From Roseicyclus sediminis (GTDB lineage: Bacteria > Pseudomonadota > Alphaproteobacteria > Rhodobacterales > Rhodobacteraceae), in contig NZ_JAOPHT010000001.1 of NCBI RefSeq assembly GCF_025515305.1, forward strand, positions 439,651 through 503,650: a stretch of DNA of 64,000 nt. The letters are read 5' to 3'. Each line of letters starts with the position of its first letter. Within the stretch, counting starts at the first letter, position 1. Under the pieces are notes generated by a model. That model was given only the letters and a program-made list of their open reading frames with translations. It had not been told where the DNA came from and did not search any database. The position numbers and the translations under genes are program-made. Positions 34,580-43,756 of this stretch are shown here, in pieces.

Positions 34580-35269
34580 TCACATCCAGTCGCTGAGGGC
34601 CTCCGGCACCGCCTCCCGAAGTCCGGCCACAGGGCGGTCGAGCACAACGCACCCCTCCTGCAGAAGCCAGACGCGGTCGCACAGCCGCTCGGCATCCCGA
34701 AGATCGTGCGTCGCGAGGAAAAGCGTCAGGCCATGCTCGCGGCAAAGCGCTTCGAGAAGGCCCGCCATGTCGTTGCGCAGCGCCGGGTCGAGTGCCGCGA
34801 AAGGTTCGTCCAGAAGCGCGACTGGACGGTCCTGCAACAAAAGCCGCGCCAGGGCCGCGCGACCCTGCTGACCGCCGGAAAGATCCGCGGGCCTTCGCCC
34901 GCCCATCCCGCCGAGGCCCACGCGGTCGAGCGTCGCCGCGACGCGCCGGCTCTCCTTGTCGTCGAGGCGCAGATCGGTGCGAAGGGCGAGGCCCACGTTC
35001 TGGGCCACCGTCAGGTGCGGAAAGAGATTGCCGTCCTGGAACAGGATGGACATGGGCCTTTCGGCGGGCGGAAGGCCGGTGATGTCCTTCCCCTGCCAGC
35101 GGACATGCCCCCGGTCGGGAACCACGAAACCCGCCAACAGCGACAGAAGTGTGCTCTTGCCGCTGCCCGAGGTGCCCAGAACGGCGACGCGCTGGCCTTC
35201 GGGCACCTCTGCATCCAGCGTGAGCGTGAAGTCACCGATCCCGAGCCGGACGTCTTCAAGCGACAGCAT
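34580..35269 (-). CDS. thiQ: Thiamine/TPP ABC transporter ATP-binding subunit
   Basis: A 229-residue ABC ATPase. Walker A is GTSGSGKST, the Q-loop is ILFQDGN, the signature is LSGGQQGRA, Walker B is VALLDEPFAALD and the switch His is in ATHDL. ATG at 35269 overlaps the thiP end by 14 bp. The 13-codon upstream extension is rejected. It powers uptake of thiamine and its phosphates through ThiP with ThiB. The assignment rests on the thiBPQ order behind a TPP riboswitch as well as on the sequence. Confidence 0.93.
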   Translation of the reverse strand: MLSLEDVRLGIGDFTLTLDAEVPEGQRVAVLGTSGSGKSTLLSLLAGFVVPDRGHVRWQGKDITGLPPAERPMSILFQDGNLFPHLTVAQNVGLALRTDLRLDDKESRRVAATLDRVGLGGMGGRRPADLSGGQQGRAALARLLLQDRPVALLDEPFAALDPALRNDMAGLLEALCREHGLTLFLATHDLRDAERLCDRVWLLQEGCVVLDRPVAGLREAVPEALSDWM

Positions 35270-36791
35270 CGACGCGCCCTCCCCGGTCGAAAGCCCAGAA
35301 CAAGGCAAGCGCGAGCAGCATCAGGAGGACGGCGGCCCCCTCGGCATCGTCTGTCCGGTAGGACCCCATGAGCCGGTACATCTCCATCGGCAAAGTCGCC
35401 TCCCCCGGCGAGGAGAAAAGCGCGATGACCCCGAGATCGCCCATGGAGAAGGCGGCGGCAAGTCCGGCGCCGAACCCCAGGGGCCGCCGCAGGCGCGGCA
35501 GGATGGCAAGGCGCAGGCGGGTCCAGCCCGTCATGCCAAGCGCGTCGGCCAGCCTGCCCTGCCCCGCCTCGGCCGCCCGCGCCGCCGGGATCAACGCGCG
35601 CAGGATGAAGGGAAGCGCCACGAGCGCGTTGACGAGCCCCGTGACCGGAAGGGCGAGCGGCACGGGGTCGACAATTGGAAAGAGGATCAGAAACAACCCC
35701 GTTCCCACCACGAGCGGAGAGACCGAGATCGACAGCGCCGTGACCGCCTCGACCCCGCCGCGACCGCGTCCACCCGCCGCGAAAAGCGCGATCGGCAGTG
35801 CCATCGCCACCGTCAGGGCGGTTGACCCCAGCGCCACGACGATCGAGCGCAGCGCGGCCTCCCAGACCTGCGACGGAAGCCCGGGCAAGGCCGCCAGCCC
35901 TTCGAGCAGGATTGCCAGAAGCGGCAGGAGCAGGAAAACCGACGCCCCGACGATGGACAGGACATCGAGGCCCCGCGCCACGGGGCCGTCGCCGGGCCAG
36001 GGCCGGGCCGGACGGTCGAGACCGAAGCCCATCTCTCCCCCCCGCACAAGGCCGAGCGCCAGAAGCCCGGCGGCCAGGCATATCAGCACCTGCACAAGCC
36101 CGAGCAGCGCCGCGCGCCCCAGGTCGAAGTCGAAGCGGAAGGCCTGGTAGATCGCAAGCTCCACCGTCGTCGCCCGGGGACCGCCCCCGAGGATGAGCGC
36201 AACGGCGAAGCTCGTGGCGCAGATCAGGAAGATGATGGTCAGCGCACCGGGCAGGACCGCGCACAGGATCGGACGCTCGAAATGACGCCGCATGTCCCCG
36301 TCGGAAAAGCCCAGCGATGCGGCGAGGCGCATCCTCTCGGATGGAACCGACAGCCAGGCCTGCAACAGCAAGCGTACGGCGAGCGGCAGGTTCAGGAAAA
36401 CGTGCGCAAGGACGATGCCGCCAAGACCGTAGATCGAAACCGTGCCCATGCCCAACGCCTCGAACGCCGCATTCAGCCAGCCGGCGCGCCCGAAGATCGC
36501 CAGCAGCCCCAGGACCGCGACGATCACCGGCAGGATGAACGGGGCGCCCATCACGGCGACGAGGAGGCGGCGCCCGGCGAACCGCCGCCGCGCCAGCGCG
36601 CGCGCCACGGGGATCGCGGCCAGCACGCTGAAGAGCGCCGACAGGGCCGCCTGAAGCAGGGTGAAGCGGATCGCGGCGAAATCGGCCGGCCCGAGCCGCC
36701 CCGGCCCCTCCGCCGCAAACGCCACCGCCACCAGCGGCCCGAGCACGGCAAGCGCGACGAGCGCGGCGAGAACCGCGCCCGTCCGTTCCAT
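35256..36791 (-). CDS. thiP: Thiamine/TPP ABC transporter permease
   Basis: A 511-residue permease with two fused inner-membrane domains of about six helices each. Each has an EAA-type coupling loop (around RLAASLGFSDGDMRRHF and LADALGMTGWTRLRL). ATG at 36791 starts the first helix, 5 nt after the thiB stop. GTG at 36821 would overlap thiB and adds a polar leader without need. Together with ThiB and ThiQ it imports thiamine compounds. It overlaps thiQ by 14 bp. Confidence 0.93.
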   Translation of the reverse strand: MERTGAVLAALVALAVLGPLVAVAFAAEGPGRLGPADFAAIRFTLLQAALSALFSVLAAIPVARALARRRFAGRRLLVAVMGAPFILPVIVAVLGLLAIFGRAGWLNAAFEALGMGTVSIYGLGGIVLAHVFLNLPLAVRLLLQAWLSVPSERMRLAASLGFSDGDMRRHFERPILCAVLPGALTIIFLICATSFAVALILGGGPRATTVELAIYQAFRFDFDLGRAALLGLVQVLICLAAGLLALGLVRGGEMGFGLDRPARPWPGDGPVARGLDVLSIVGASVFLLLPLLAILLEGLAALPGLPSQVWEAALRSIVVALGSTALTVAMALPIALFAAGGRGRGGVEAVTALSISVSPLVVGTGLFLILFPIVDPVPLALPVTGLVNALVALPFILRALIPAARAAEAGQGRLADALGMTGWTRLRLAILPRLRRPLGFGAGLAAAFSMGDLGVIALFSSPGEATLPMEMYRLMGSYRTDDAEGAAVLLMLLALALFWAFDRGGRVDAVA

Positions 36792-36796
36792 CCCGG

Positions 36797-37783
36797 TCAA
36801 CGGCTGAGCGCGCGTTGCCACGTCTCGATCGCCCCGTCGCGGACCGCCGCGGCCTCCCCGGCGTCATAGAGCAAGGCCTGCCCCGGCTGGATCAGCGTCT
36901 CGAATCCCTCCGGCAAAGCCTCGGCGGGAAGGGCGGCGGGATACATCCAGTTCGTCGTCGGGATCACCGACTGGAACCCTTCCGTCAGCATGAACGCGAG
37001 GAAGGCGCGCGCAAGCTCGGGCTGATCCGTGCCGGCCAGCACTCCGGCGACCTCGATCTGCATGTAATGCCCCTCGGCGAAGGGGGCGGCTGTCTTGGTC
37101 GGGTCTTCCTCCGCGATCAGGTGGTAGGCGGGCGAGGTCGTGTAGGACAGGACCATGTCCGCCTCGCCGTCGAGGAACAGACCGTAGGCTTCGGACCAGC
37201 CGGGCGTCACGGTGACGATGTTGTCCGACAGACCTTCCCAGATCTCGCCCGCGCGGTCGCCATAAGCCTTCTGCACCCACAGCAGAAGGCCGAGGCCCGG
37301 CGTCGAGGATCGCGGGTCCTGGATCACGATGGACACGTCGGATGCCGCCAGTTCCTCGAAACTTCCGGGAACATCCTGCAACGACGTGTCGTGGACGAAG
37401 GCGAAATAACCCCAGTCGAAAGGCAGGAACAGCGGGTCGTCCCACGACACGGGAAGCGTCAGGCCCGGTGCCTCTATCCCGTGGGGCGCGAACAGTCCGG
37501 TGGCCGCGGCGGCGGCCGTCAGGTTGGTGTCGAGCCCGAGAACCACGTCGGCCCCCGATCTCGCCCCTTCCAGCCGGATACGCGACAGAAGTGCCGCGCC
37601 ATCGCCCGCGCCCACGAACTGCAGGTCACAACCGCAAGTCTCCTCGAAGGCGGCCTCGATCGCGGGCCCGGGGCCCCAGTCGGGGATGAAACTGTCATAG
37701 GTATAGACCGTCAGCACGGGCGTCTGCGCAAAGGCCGCGCCCGCGATGGTGGTCAATCCCGCTGCAAGTATGGTGTGTCTCAT
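36797..37783 (-). CDS. thiB: Thiamine/TPP ABC transporter periplasmic binding protein
   Basis: A 328-residue periplasmic solute-binding protein with a signal peptide (MRHTILAAGLTTIAG, cleavage near FA-QT). The mature part opens LTVYTYDSFIPDWGPG, matching ThiB/TbpA. An inner segment VTPGWSEAYGLFLDGEADM and SYTTSPAYHL are typical. ATG at 37783 has GGAGGAG upstream. The first 20 codons of the longer frame run into the riboswitch and are not coding. It is the first gene of thiBPQ and is directly controlled by the upstream TPP riboswitch. Confidence 0.95.
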   Translation of the reverse strand: MRHTILAAGLTTIAGAAFAQTPVLTVYTYDSFIPDWGPGPAIEAAFEETCGCDLQFVGAGDGAALLSRIRLEGARSGADVVLGLDTNLTAAAAATGLFAPHGIEAPGLTLPVSWDDPLFLPFDWGYFAFVHDTSLQDVPGSFEELAASDVSIVIQDPRSSTPGLGLLLWVQKAYGDRAGEIWEGLSDNIVTVTPGWSEAYGLFLDGEADMVLSYTTSPAYHLIAEEDPTKTAAPFAEGHYMQIEVAGVLAGTDQPELARAFLAFMLTEGFQSVIPTTNWMYPAALPAEALPEGFETLIQPGQALLYDAGEAAAVRDGAIETWQRALSR

Positions 37784-37848
37784 TTCACTCCTCCATGCGA
37801 CGGGCGAAGTGAAGCCGGGACGTGTGCGTTTGGTATTCCGCATCCCGA

Positions 37849-37942
37849 AACCTTCCCTCCGCCGGTCCTAACCGGTTCAGGTTCAACGGGTTCGCGCGTT
37901 TCCCCGCGCATCTCAGGCCCCTGTGGGCCACCCCGAGGTGGG
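37849..37942 (-). promoter_or_regulatory. TPP (THI-element) riboswitch upstream of thiB
   Basis: Read on the minus strand, the conserved order is complete: CCTCGGGGTGGCCC, then GGGGCCTGAGA, an extended P3 (GCGCGGGGAAACGCGC), then ACCCGTTGAACCTGA, CCGGTTAGGACCGG and GCGGAGGGAAGG. The P1 stem pairs CCTC with GAGG. It lies 66 bp upstream of the thiB start. The likely mode is TPP binding masking the GGAGG site of thiB or ending transcription. The sequence does not decide between them. Confidence 0.96.
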
Positions 37943-38047
37943 GGCCACATTAGCCGAGAGCGGACCGAGTGCAAGGCACAACGGTGCGTGTCGGCTGCAA
38001 CACCTGTGACAGGACGCGACACATGCGATTGCATGGGAGTCGCCGAT

Positions 38048-38056
38048 TGTGGATAA
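38048..38056 (-). promoter_or_regulatory. Second isolated perfect DnaA-box sequence
   Basis: TGTGGATAA, the exact complement of TTATCCACA, lies between the divergent thiB and beta-barrel genes. It is the same 9-mer found at 7386-7394. It is a single box, so a replication role is unlikely. A regulatory or chance origin is possible. Confidence 0.25.
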
Positions 38057-38095
38057 CTTCGCCTGCCGCGGGGGAAATGGCACGAGGATCTCGTC

Positions 38096-38869
38096 ATGAA
38101 ACCGCTTTGGCCGCTTGCCCTACTCCTGTTTGTCGCCGTGTCCGGGCCCTCCCGGGCGATCGAGCTCGACGGCGTGGAGCTTACACTCGCCTATGGCGAT
38201 GCCAGTTCCACCACCGGGACCGAGGGCGACGGTGTGCAGGCGCTCGGCGCGGCGACCTTCTCGATCACGCCGCAGTTCGACCTGCGCTTCGGCCTGTCCT
38301 ACGCAGAGGCATCCGCGAACATCGGGAGGTCCGTCGATGTCATGGGCCTCACCGCCGACGCGCGCTTCCACTTCACCGACCAGGCCTATGCCGGCCTGTT
38401 CACGGCGAACTATTTCATCGACCTCCAGGTCCTTCCGATCGAGCCCGTCTTCCGGTACTCGGGCCTGTTCCTAGGCTACGAGGCCGGCGGCTTCTCGGTC
38501 GAGGCGTTCTTCGGCCACAGCGACTACGACAACCTCGTCCCCGATGGCGAGGTCATGGGCCTCAGCCTGGGATACAACTTCGGCAACGGTTTCGATGTCC
38601 ATGGGTTCGCCAACACCGAGGACCTGGGCGGGCGGCAGCTCGACCAGAGGGGTCTCGGCGTCGGTTACTACCTCGACACGGGTGGGTCGGCGCCGCCCGT
38701 CTACGCGCATCTCACCGCCTCGCGCGGCGATATCGGAACGAACCGGATCGAAGCACTCAACCTCGGTGTCACCATCCCGCTTGGCAACGGCGCCCCGATC
38801 CACGGCCGGCGCGAGTTCGCCCCGCGTGCGCCTTACGTGAACCTCGCCTCGCAGCTCGCCGAATTCTGA
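38096..38869 (+). CDS. Probable outer-membrane or periplasmic beta-barrel-like protein, unknown function
   Basis: A 257-residue exported protein. The signal peptide ([15 protein letters not shown], cleavage near SRA-IE) is followed by many short alternating segments ending in aromatic or Gly residues ([69 protein letters not shown]). These look like beta-strands of a small barrel. The last residues (LASQLAEF) end in Phe, consistent with an outer-membrane signal. I cannot name a family. ATG at 38096 fits the signal. aroC follows 100 bp downstream and is probably independent. Confidence 0.65.
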   Translation: MKPLWPLALLLFVAVSGPSRAIELDGVELTLAYGDASSTTGTEGDGVQALGAATFSITPQFDLRFGLSYAEASANIGRSVDVMGLTADARFHFTDQAYAGLFTANYFIDLQVLPIEPVFRYSGLFLGYEAGGFSVEAFFGHSDYDNLVPDGEVMGLSLGYNFGNGFDVHGFANTEDLGGRQLDQRGLGVGYYLDTGGSAPPVYAHLTASRGDIGTNRIEALNLGVTIPLGNGAPIHGRREFAPRAPYVNLASQLAEF

Positions 38870-38969
38870 GGCGCACGACGGCCTGCAGCCCGCCGTTCGC
38901 GCATGGCGCAGCTTTTCCTTGGGCCGAATTGGGGTTAGAGCGGCGGGACAAGCCAGCGAAAGGCGCGTC

Positions 38970-40070
38970 ATGTCGTTCAATACCTTCGGCCACATCTTCC
39001 GCGTGACCACCTGGGGCGAAAGCCACGGGCCGGCGCTTGGTGCGACAGTCGATGGCTGCCCGCCCGGCGTTCCCATCTCGGAAGAGGCGATCCAGCACTG
39101 GCTCGACCGCCGCAAGCCGGGGCAGAACAAGTACACGACCCAGCGGCGAGAGCCCGACGAGGTCGAGGTCCTCTCGGGCGTGTTCGAGGGTGTATCGACC
39201 GGTCAGCCGATCCAGCTGATGATCCGCAACACCGACCAGAGGTCGAAGGACTACGGCGACATCGCCGAGAAGTTCCGGCCCGGGCACGCCGACATCACCT
39301 ACTGGCAGAAGTACGGCATCCGCGACTACCGCGGTGGCGGCCGCTCCAGCGCGCGCGAGACGGCGGCCCGTGTCGCCGCGGGAGGCGTGGCGCGGGCGGC
39401 GCTGGCGGCGCTTTTGCCGGACCTCACGATCACCGGATACATGGTGCAGATGGGTCCACACGCCATCGACCGCGGCCGGTTCGACCGCGACGAGATCGAA
39501 CGGAACCCGTTCTGGACCCCCGATCCCAAGGCGGCGCAGGACTGGTCGGAGTATCTCGACACGCTCCGCAAGTCGGGCGACAGCGTTGGCGCGGTGATCG
39601 AGGTGGTGGCATCCGGCGTGCCCGCGGGCCTCGGCGCACCGATCTACGGCAAGCTCGACACCGACCTCGCCGCGGCCGCCATGTCGATCAATGCCGTGAA
39701 GGGCGTGGAGATCGGCGACGGCATGGCAGCCGCTTGCCTGACCGGCACCGAAAACGCCGACGAGATCGCCATGGGCCCCGACGGGCCGGTTTACGCCTCG
39801 AACCACGCGGGCGGCGTGCTTGGCGGCATCTCGACCGGGCAGGACATCGTCCTGCGCTTCGCGGTCAAGCCGACCTCCTCGATCCTGACGCCGCGCAAGA
39901 CGATCACCAAGTCGGGCGAGGCGACCGAGATCGTCACGAAGGGACGCCACGACCCCTGCGTCGGCATCCGCGCCGTGCCGGTCGGCGAGGCGATGGTGGC
40001 TTGCGTCCTGCTTGACCATGTCCTGCTTCATCGCGGCCATGTCGGGGAAAATCGCGGGCAAATCGGCTAG
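38970..40070 (+). CDS. aroC: Chorismate synthase
   Basis: AroC, 366 residues. It converts 5-enolpyruvylshikimate 3-phosphate to chorismate using reduced FMN, the last common step to aromatic amino acids. Signature regions are [34 protein letters not shown] and [14 protein letters not shown], with [14 protein letters not shown] near the C-terminus. ATG at 38970 gives the family start [20 protein letters not shown]. The upstream frame to 38919 is non-coding. The two pilin/beta-sandwich genes follow from 40186. Confidence 0.97.
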   Translation: MSFNTFGHIFRVTTWGESHGPALGATVDGCPPGVPISEEAIQHWLDRRKPGQNKYTTQRREPDEVEVLSGVFEGVSTGQPIQLMIRNTDQRSKDYGDIAEKFRPGHADITYWQKYGIRDYRGGGRSSARETAARVAAGGVARAALAALLPDLTITGYMVQMGPHAIDRGRFDRDEIERNPFWTPDPKAAQDWSEYLDTLRKSGDSVGAVIEVVASGVPAGLGAPIYGKLDTDLAAAAMSINAVKGVEIGDGMAAACLTGTENADEIAMGPDGPVYASNHAGGVLGGISTGQDIVLRFAVKPTSSILTPRKTITKSGEATEIVTKGRHDPCVGIRAVPVGEAMVACVLLDHVLLHRGHVGENRGQIG

Positions 40071-40185
40071 GCGTTTCCACACGGGGGACGAACGGCCCAA
40101 TGCAGGGCGCGCGCGCCCCTTAGTCTCGCCCGATTTCGATGGAATCATCTTGATGGTGATTTTCTGAAAATCGGGTCTGCCAGCC

Positions 40186-40866
40186 ATGCGTGAGACGTTC
40201 TGGAAAGATGAAGCTGGCGCCGTCGCCGTCGACTGGACGGTCCTCACCGGCGCAATCGTGGGTCTGGGCATCGCCACGACGACGCTCGTCTCCTCCGGGA
40301 CCGGCTCGCTCTCCCGGGACATCGCGAACGCGCTTTCGGGAATGATGGGCGCGGCCGAGGCCCTGCTCTACGCCACCGGCTTCGAGACGGGATCGGCGGG
40401 CTGGCTGAACGGTATCGTCACGGACGGTTCGGACTTCGGCCCGATCCTCGGTCCGTTCGCGGGCGCGGGTGGGGCGATCGGCGTGGAGTCTACCTTCGAG
40501 ATCCCCGAAGGCACCGAGGTTGCAAGCTTCACCTTCGACATGCTGGCCATCGACAGCTGGGACAACGAGGAGTTCATCGTCTTCGTCGACGGAGAGGCCG
40601 CGGCTTCCCTGAACTTCCGCTACGGGGTGGACGGGATCACCGGCCAGTGGGTCAGCGACAATCCCGACTATTCCTTCGAGGTCCTGGGCGTCGCACCGCG
40701 CACCCATAGCGGCTACAACCCGGAGTGGCCGGACCAGGTCGCGACCGTCCGGCTGGACGTCACGAACCCCGGCCAGACCGTCACGCTGGGATTCGGATCG
40801 ACCCTGAACCAGGAGCTTCACGACGAATCCTTCGCCGTCGACAACGTGAGTCTGAGCGTCGAATAA
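40186..40866 (+). CDS. Flp-pilin-like N-terminus fused to a beta-sandwich-like domain
   Basis: A 226-residue protein. The N-terminus KDEAGAVAVDWTVLTGAIVG has the layout of Flp/type IVb prepilins, with a short basic/acidic leader, then GAVAVDW and a hydrophobic helix. The usual Glu5-Tyr is Asp-Trp here. After about residue 65 a soluble domain begins (ATGFETGSAGWLNG, FGPILGPFAGAGG, SFTFDMLAIDSWDNEEFI, FVDGEAAASLNF) and ends FAVDNVSLSVE. This ending resembles LamG-like or carbohydrate-binding beta-sandwiches of secreted proteins. The protein is far longer than a normal Flp pilin (50-70 residues). A paralogue follows at 41032. No pilus assembly genes are in the window. Function unknown. Confidence 0.75.
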   Translation: MRETFWKDEAGAVAVDWTVLTGAIVGLGIATTTLVSSGTGSLSRDIANALSGMMGAAEALLYATGFETGSAGWLNGIVTDGSDFGPILGPFAGAGGAIGVESTFEIPEGTEVASFTFDMLAIDSWDNEEFIVFVDGEAAASLNFRYGVDGITGQWVSDNPDYSFEVLGVAPRTHSGYNPEWPDQVATVRLDVTNPGQTVTLGFGSTLNQELHDESFAVDNVSLSVE

Positions 40867-41031
40867 GGCGTCTCCATGGCCGACTGTCGCCCCTGAAGAA
40901 CCAGTTGTCAGGCCTGAGTCCGCTCCGGTTCCCGTGGCGCGACAATGCTTTTTTTCTTCCCCGCGGATGCCTTTTTCCTGCCACAATTGGCCTCAATTAG
41001 GGCGGAACTGGGGAAGAATTAAGGATGTCTC

Positions 41032-41634
41032 ATGGAGCTCTTGCACAGCTCGCACGCGTCCGGTCGTCAATTGTCGGTTGACTGGACCCTCATTGCAATC
41101 ACCACGGTGGCCGCCGCATTGCTGGTCGGAACGATGGTTCGGACGGGGCCGGATACGGTCCCGGGCGACCCGGTCCGCATGGGTGGCCTCCAGGTGCTCG
41201 CCGAGAACGAGCACCTCGTTTCATTCGAGGATTTCAGCTTTGGCGCCCAGGATTGGGACGCCGCCCGCCCCGCCGGTCGCATGACCGGCGTGCTGGGTCC
41301 CTTCGCGCAAGGTGCCGTGACGAAGGACTTCGTTCTTCCGGCCGATACCGCCCGGGTCGAGGTCGCCTTCGACCTCCGCCTGACCGGTGGCTGGACGGGC
41401 GAGGGCCTTTCGGTCTCGGTCAACGGCCAACCGGTGATCGAGGACCTGTCCCTTGCGCAGGCCAGCGGTGACGTCGTGATCCGCGACCGCGACGCCGAAG
41501 GCGGCTACAGCGTGTGGATCGCGCTGGACGATCCGGGGGCGGCGTTGTCGCTCCGGCTCGAGGCCACCGAGGGCGCGGGACCCACCTGGATGATCGACAA
41601 CGTCTCGGTCGTCGCCTCCACCGCGGCTTCCTGA
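41032..41634 (+). CDS. Paralogue of the preceding pilin/beta-sandwich protein
   Basis: A 200-residue protein with the same build: a short leader, the membrane helix in SGRQLSVDWTLIAITTVAAA (compare VAVDWTVLTGA in the previous gene), then a soluble domain. The domain shares VLGPFAQGA, FDLRLTGGWTGEGLSVSVNG and the terminal WMIDNVSVVAS with its neighbour (ILGPFAGAG, DSWDNEEFIVFVDG, FAVDNVSLSVE). ATG at 41032 follows AGGATGTCTC. The genes are 165 bp apart on one strand, with an AT-rich gap. They probably arose by duplication and work together at the cell envelope. The role is not known. Confidence 0.7.
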   Translation: MELLHSSHASGRQLSVDWTLIAITTVAAALLVGTMVRTGPDTVPGDPVRMGGLQVLAENEHLVSFEDFSFGAQDWDAARPAGRMTGVLGPFAQGAVTKDFVLPADTARVEVAFDLRLTGGWTGEGLSVSVNGQPVIEDLSLAQASGDVVIRDRDAEGGYSVWIALDDPGAALSLRLEATEGAGPTWMIDNVSVVASTAAS

Positions 41635-41649
41635 GACCGGACGATCCCC

Positions 41650-42051
41650 TCAGCCGAGCGCCAGGTCCATCAGGGCCTGGATGCTCTCGGTCCGGGTGTC
41701 GGCCACGACCTGCCCGAGAATGGCGTCGCCACGCATCAGGATCAGGGTGGAACGGCGCTGCACCCCAAGGCTGCGGGCATAATCCGAACGGCCATGCGTA
41801 TCCCAATCCATGCGGATGAAGGTGATCGCGCCGTCATAGGCCGGGTTCGCCCCCCGGAGCGCCTCGATCGCGCGCCCCTGTGCCCGGCAGGTGCCGCACC
41901 AGGGGGCCGAGACGTCGATAAGCACCGTTTCGCCGGCCGCGAGCCGCTGCTCGGGCAAACCCGGCGTGTAGGTCAGCATCTCTTCCGCGCTGGCCGCATG
42001 GGGCAGAAGCGCGAGGGCCGAGGCCCCGAGGAACACTTCGCGTCGTGTCAT
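41650..42051 (-). CDS. Exported thioredoxin-fold protein
   Basis: A 133-residue thioredoxin-like protein with the redox motif Cys52-Gly-Thr-Cys55 (APWCGTCRAQ). The N-terminus MTRREVFLGASALALLPHAA is a signal with a twin-arginine-like TRREVFL, so export to the periplasm is likely. Of two adjacent ATG codons (42054 and 42051), the second has better spacing from GGAGGAA. It lies 37 nt downstream of a CcdA-like gene. Together they form a usual thiol-relay pair, in which CcdA passes electrons from cytoplasmic thioredoxin to this periplasmic partner. Confidence 0.85.
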   Translation of the reverse strand: MTRREVFLGASALALLPHAASAEEMLTYTPGLPEQRLAAGETVLIDVSAPWCGTCRAQGRAIEALRGANPAYDGAITFIRMDWDTHGRSDYARSLGVQRRSTLILMRGDAILGQVVADTRTESIQALMDLALG

Positions 42052-42088
42052 CATTTCCTCCGGTTGGATGGGTTTTGGCAATTGGATG

Positions 42089-42802
42089 TCACAGCGCCAC
42101 CGACAGGTCCTGCAGCCAGACCGGCATCCGGTCCAGAAGCCATGCCTCGGCGACGTGATGCCAGCGCAGAAGGATCGCCACGCCGACGAACACGAAGACC
42201 GCGCCGAGAACCGCGCGCGACCGTTCGGCCAGCGCACGCATCGCGCCCATGCGGCGTTGCAGCAGCGAGCGCGCCCCGTAGCCGATGGCCACCATCACCG
42301 AACCGATGCCGAGCGCGAAGGCGACCATGATGAGGAAGGCGCGGAAAAGCTCTTCGCCCTGACTGGCCAGCGCGATGGCACCGCCGAGCGTCGGGCCGAC
42401 GCACGGGCTCCAGACCGCGCCGAGAAGGAGGCCGCCGAGAAACTGGCCCTGCCAGCCCCGCGCCTCGATCCCGTGCATCTGCCGGTCGGCGCCCGATGCC
42501 ATCCCCGCCGTTGCCACGGCGAATTGTGAGGACAGGCGCGGCACCAGCATCACGATGCCGAAGCCGATCATCAGGACAGCACCCGCCTGCGCGAGCATGT
42601 CCGCATCGAGCCCGACAAGGTGACCCGCCGCGATCACCGCGAATCCGAAGGTCACGAAGGCAAGGCCCATCCCTGCCGCCAGTGCGAGGGGGCCGTGGCG
42701 GCTCGCCTGCAGGGAACCGGCCAGCACGATCGGCAGAACCGGCAGCACGCAGGGATTGATGAGCGTCAGGAGGCCGGCGCCATATGCAAGGATCAGTTCC
42801 AT
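42089..42802 (-). CDS. CcdA/DsbD-like thiol-disulfide membrane protein
   Basis: A 237-residue membrane protein with six hydrophobic segments. Two conserved Cys-Pro-type sites are visible, INPCVLPVLPIVLAG near residue 18 and VWSPCVGPTLGGA near the middle. This is the CcdA arrangement. It carries reducing equivalents across the inner membrane for cytochrome c maturation or repair of periplasmic thiols. ATG at 42802. A thioredoxin-fold gene follows after 37 nt on the same strand and is its probable periplasmic acceptor. Confidence 0.88.
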   Translation of the reverse strand: MELILAYGAGLLTLINPCVLPVLPIVLAGSLQASRHGPLALAAGMGLAFVTFGFAVIAAGHLVGLDADMLAQAGAVLMIGFGIVMLVPRLSSQFAVATAGMASGADRQMHGIEARGWQGQFLGGLLLGAVWSPCVGPTLGGAIALASQGEELFRAFLIMVAFALGIGSVMVAIGYGARSLLQRRMGAMRALAERSRAVLGAVFVFVGVAILLRWHHVAEAWLLDRMPVWLQDLSVAL

Positions 42803-42865
42803 GGCCCGTGCATGCGCGATGGCGCCCGCCTTGTCACCAAACGAGGCCGTGAGTGGCCCGTGTAT

Positions 42866-43735
42866 TCAGGTCCTTGCCCGCGCGAGTTGCACCGCGAGAA
42901 TCCCGGCCGCGATGACGACCACGCCGAGCGCATCGGCCCAGCTCAGCCGCTCGCCCAGGAGGACTGCGGCGATGACGACGCCGAAGAAGGGATTGAGGAA
43001 GTGGTAGGTCGCGGCGCGGGTCGACCCGATGCGCGCCACGAGGCGGAACCAGATGAACGTCGCCGTCAGGCCCGGCATGAGGGTGGTGTAGACGAAGGCG
43101 GCGACCAGTTCCCATGACCACGTGACCTCGGGCGTCTCGAGGATCAGGGCTGGAGGCAGGAGCGCGATGGACCCCACCAGAAGCTGCAGGCCCACCACCA
43201 TCAGGAGGTTGCCGCCATCCGATGACGCGCTCCTCATCATCAGGGTCGCCACGCTGAGGGCGATCACGCCGAGAAAGCACAGGACGACACCCGTCACGTC
43301 CGCCCCGCCGCCGAACCGGTCGGCCATGATGATCGACACACCGGCAAAGCCCGCGATCAGCCCGCCGATGCCGAGGGCCGGAAGCTTCTCGCCGAAGACC
43401 CCCCAGTTCGCCGCCGCCACCAGAAGCGGCATGGCCGAGGCAAGGATCGCGGCAAGCGAGGCCTCGACCGTCTGCATGCCAACGAAGTTCAGCCCGAGAT
43501 AGAGGGCGTTCTGGCAGATGCCGAAGATCAGGACCGCGCGCCATTGCGCTGGGGCGAGGCGCAGGCTCTGGCCCAGCGCCGCGGCGATGCCGACACCGAT
43601 CAGTCCCGAAATGAAGAACCGCAGCGACAGGGCCATGAGCGGCGGCGCGGCCTCGACGATGATGCGCGCCGAGCTGAAGGCCGATGACCAGATCAGGGCG
43701 AAGACCAGCCCCAATGCCAATGCACGGAAATCCAT
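42866..43735 (-). CDS. EamA/DMT-family transporter
   Basis: A 289-residue membrane protein with ten hydrophobic segments in two EamA repeats (FALIWSSAFSSARIIVE, the second-repeat NPFFGVVIAAVLLGERLSW). It is the third EamA protein in the window and the closest to the YdcZ/RhaT-like exporter type, though the substrate is unknown. ATG at 43735 sits just before the first helix. It lies 63 bp before the CcdA gene on the same strand and downstream of the HU terminator. Confidence 0.88.
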   Translation of the reverse strand: MDFRALALGLVFALIWSSAFSSARIIVEAAPPLMALSLRFFISGLIGVGIAAALGQSLRLAPAQWRAVLIFGICQNALYLGLNFVGMQTVEASLAAILASAMPLLVAAANWGVFGEKLPALGIGGLIAGFAGVSIIMADRFGGGADVTGVVLCFLGVIALSVATLMMRSASSDGGNLLMVVGLQLLVGSIALLPPALILETPEVTWSWELVAAFVYTTLMPGLTATFIWFRLVARIGSTRAATYHFLNPFFGVVIAAVLLGERLSWADALGVVVIAAGILAVQLARART

Positions 43736-43756
43736 CGCCTTGCCTGCCGCCGTCCG

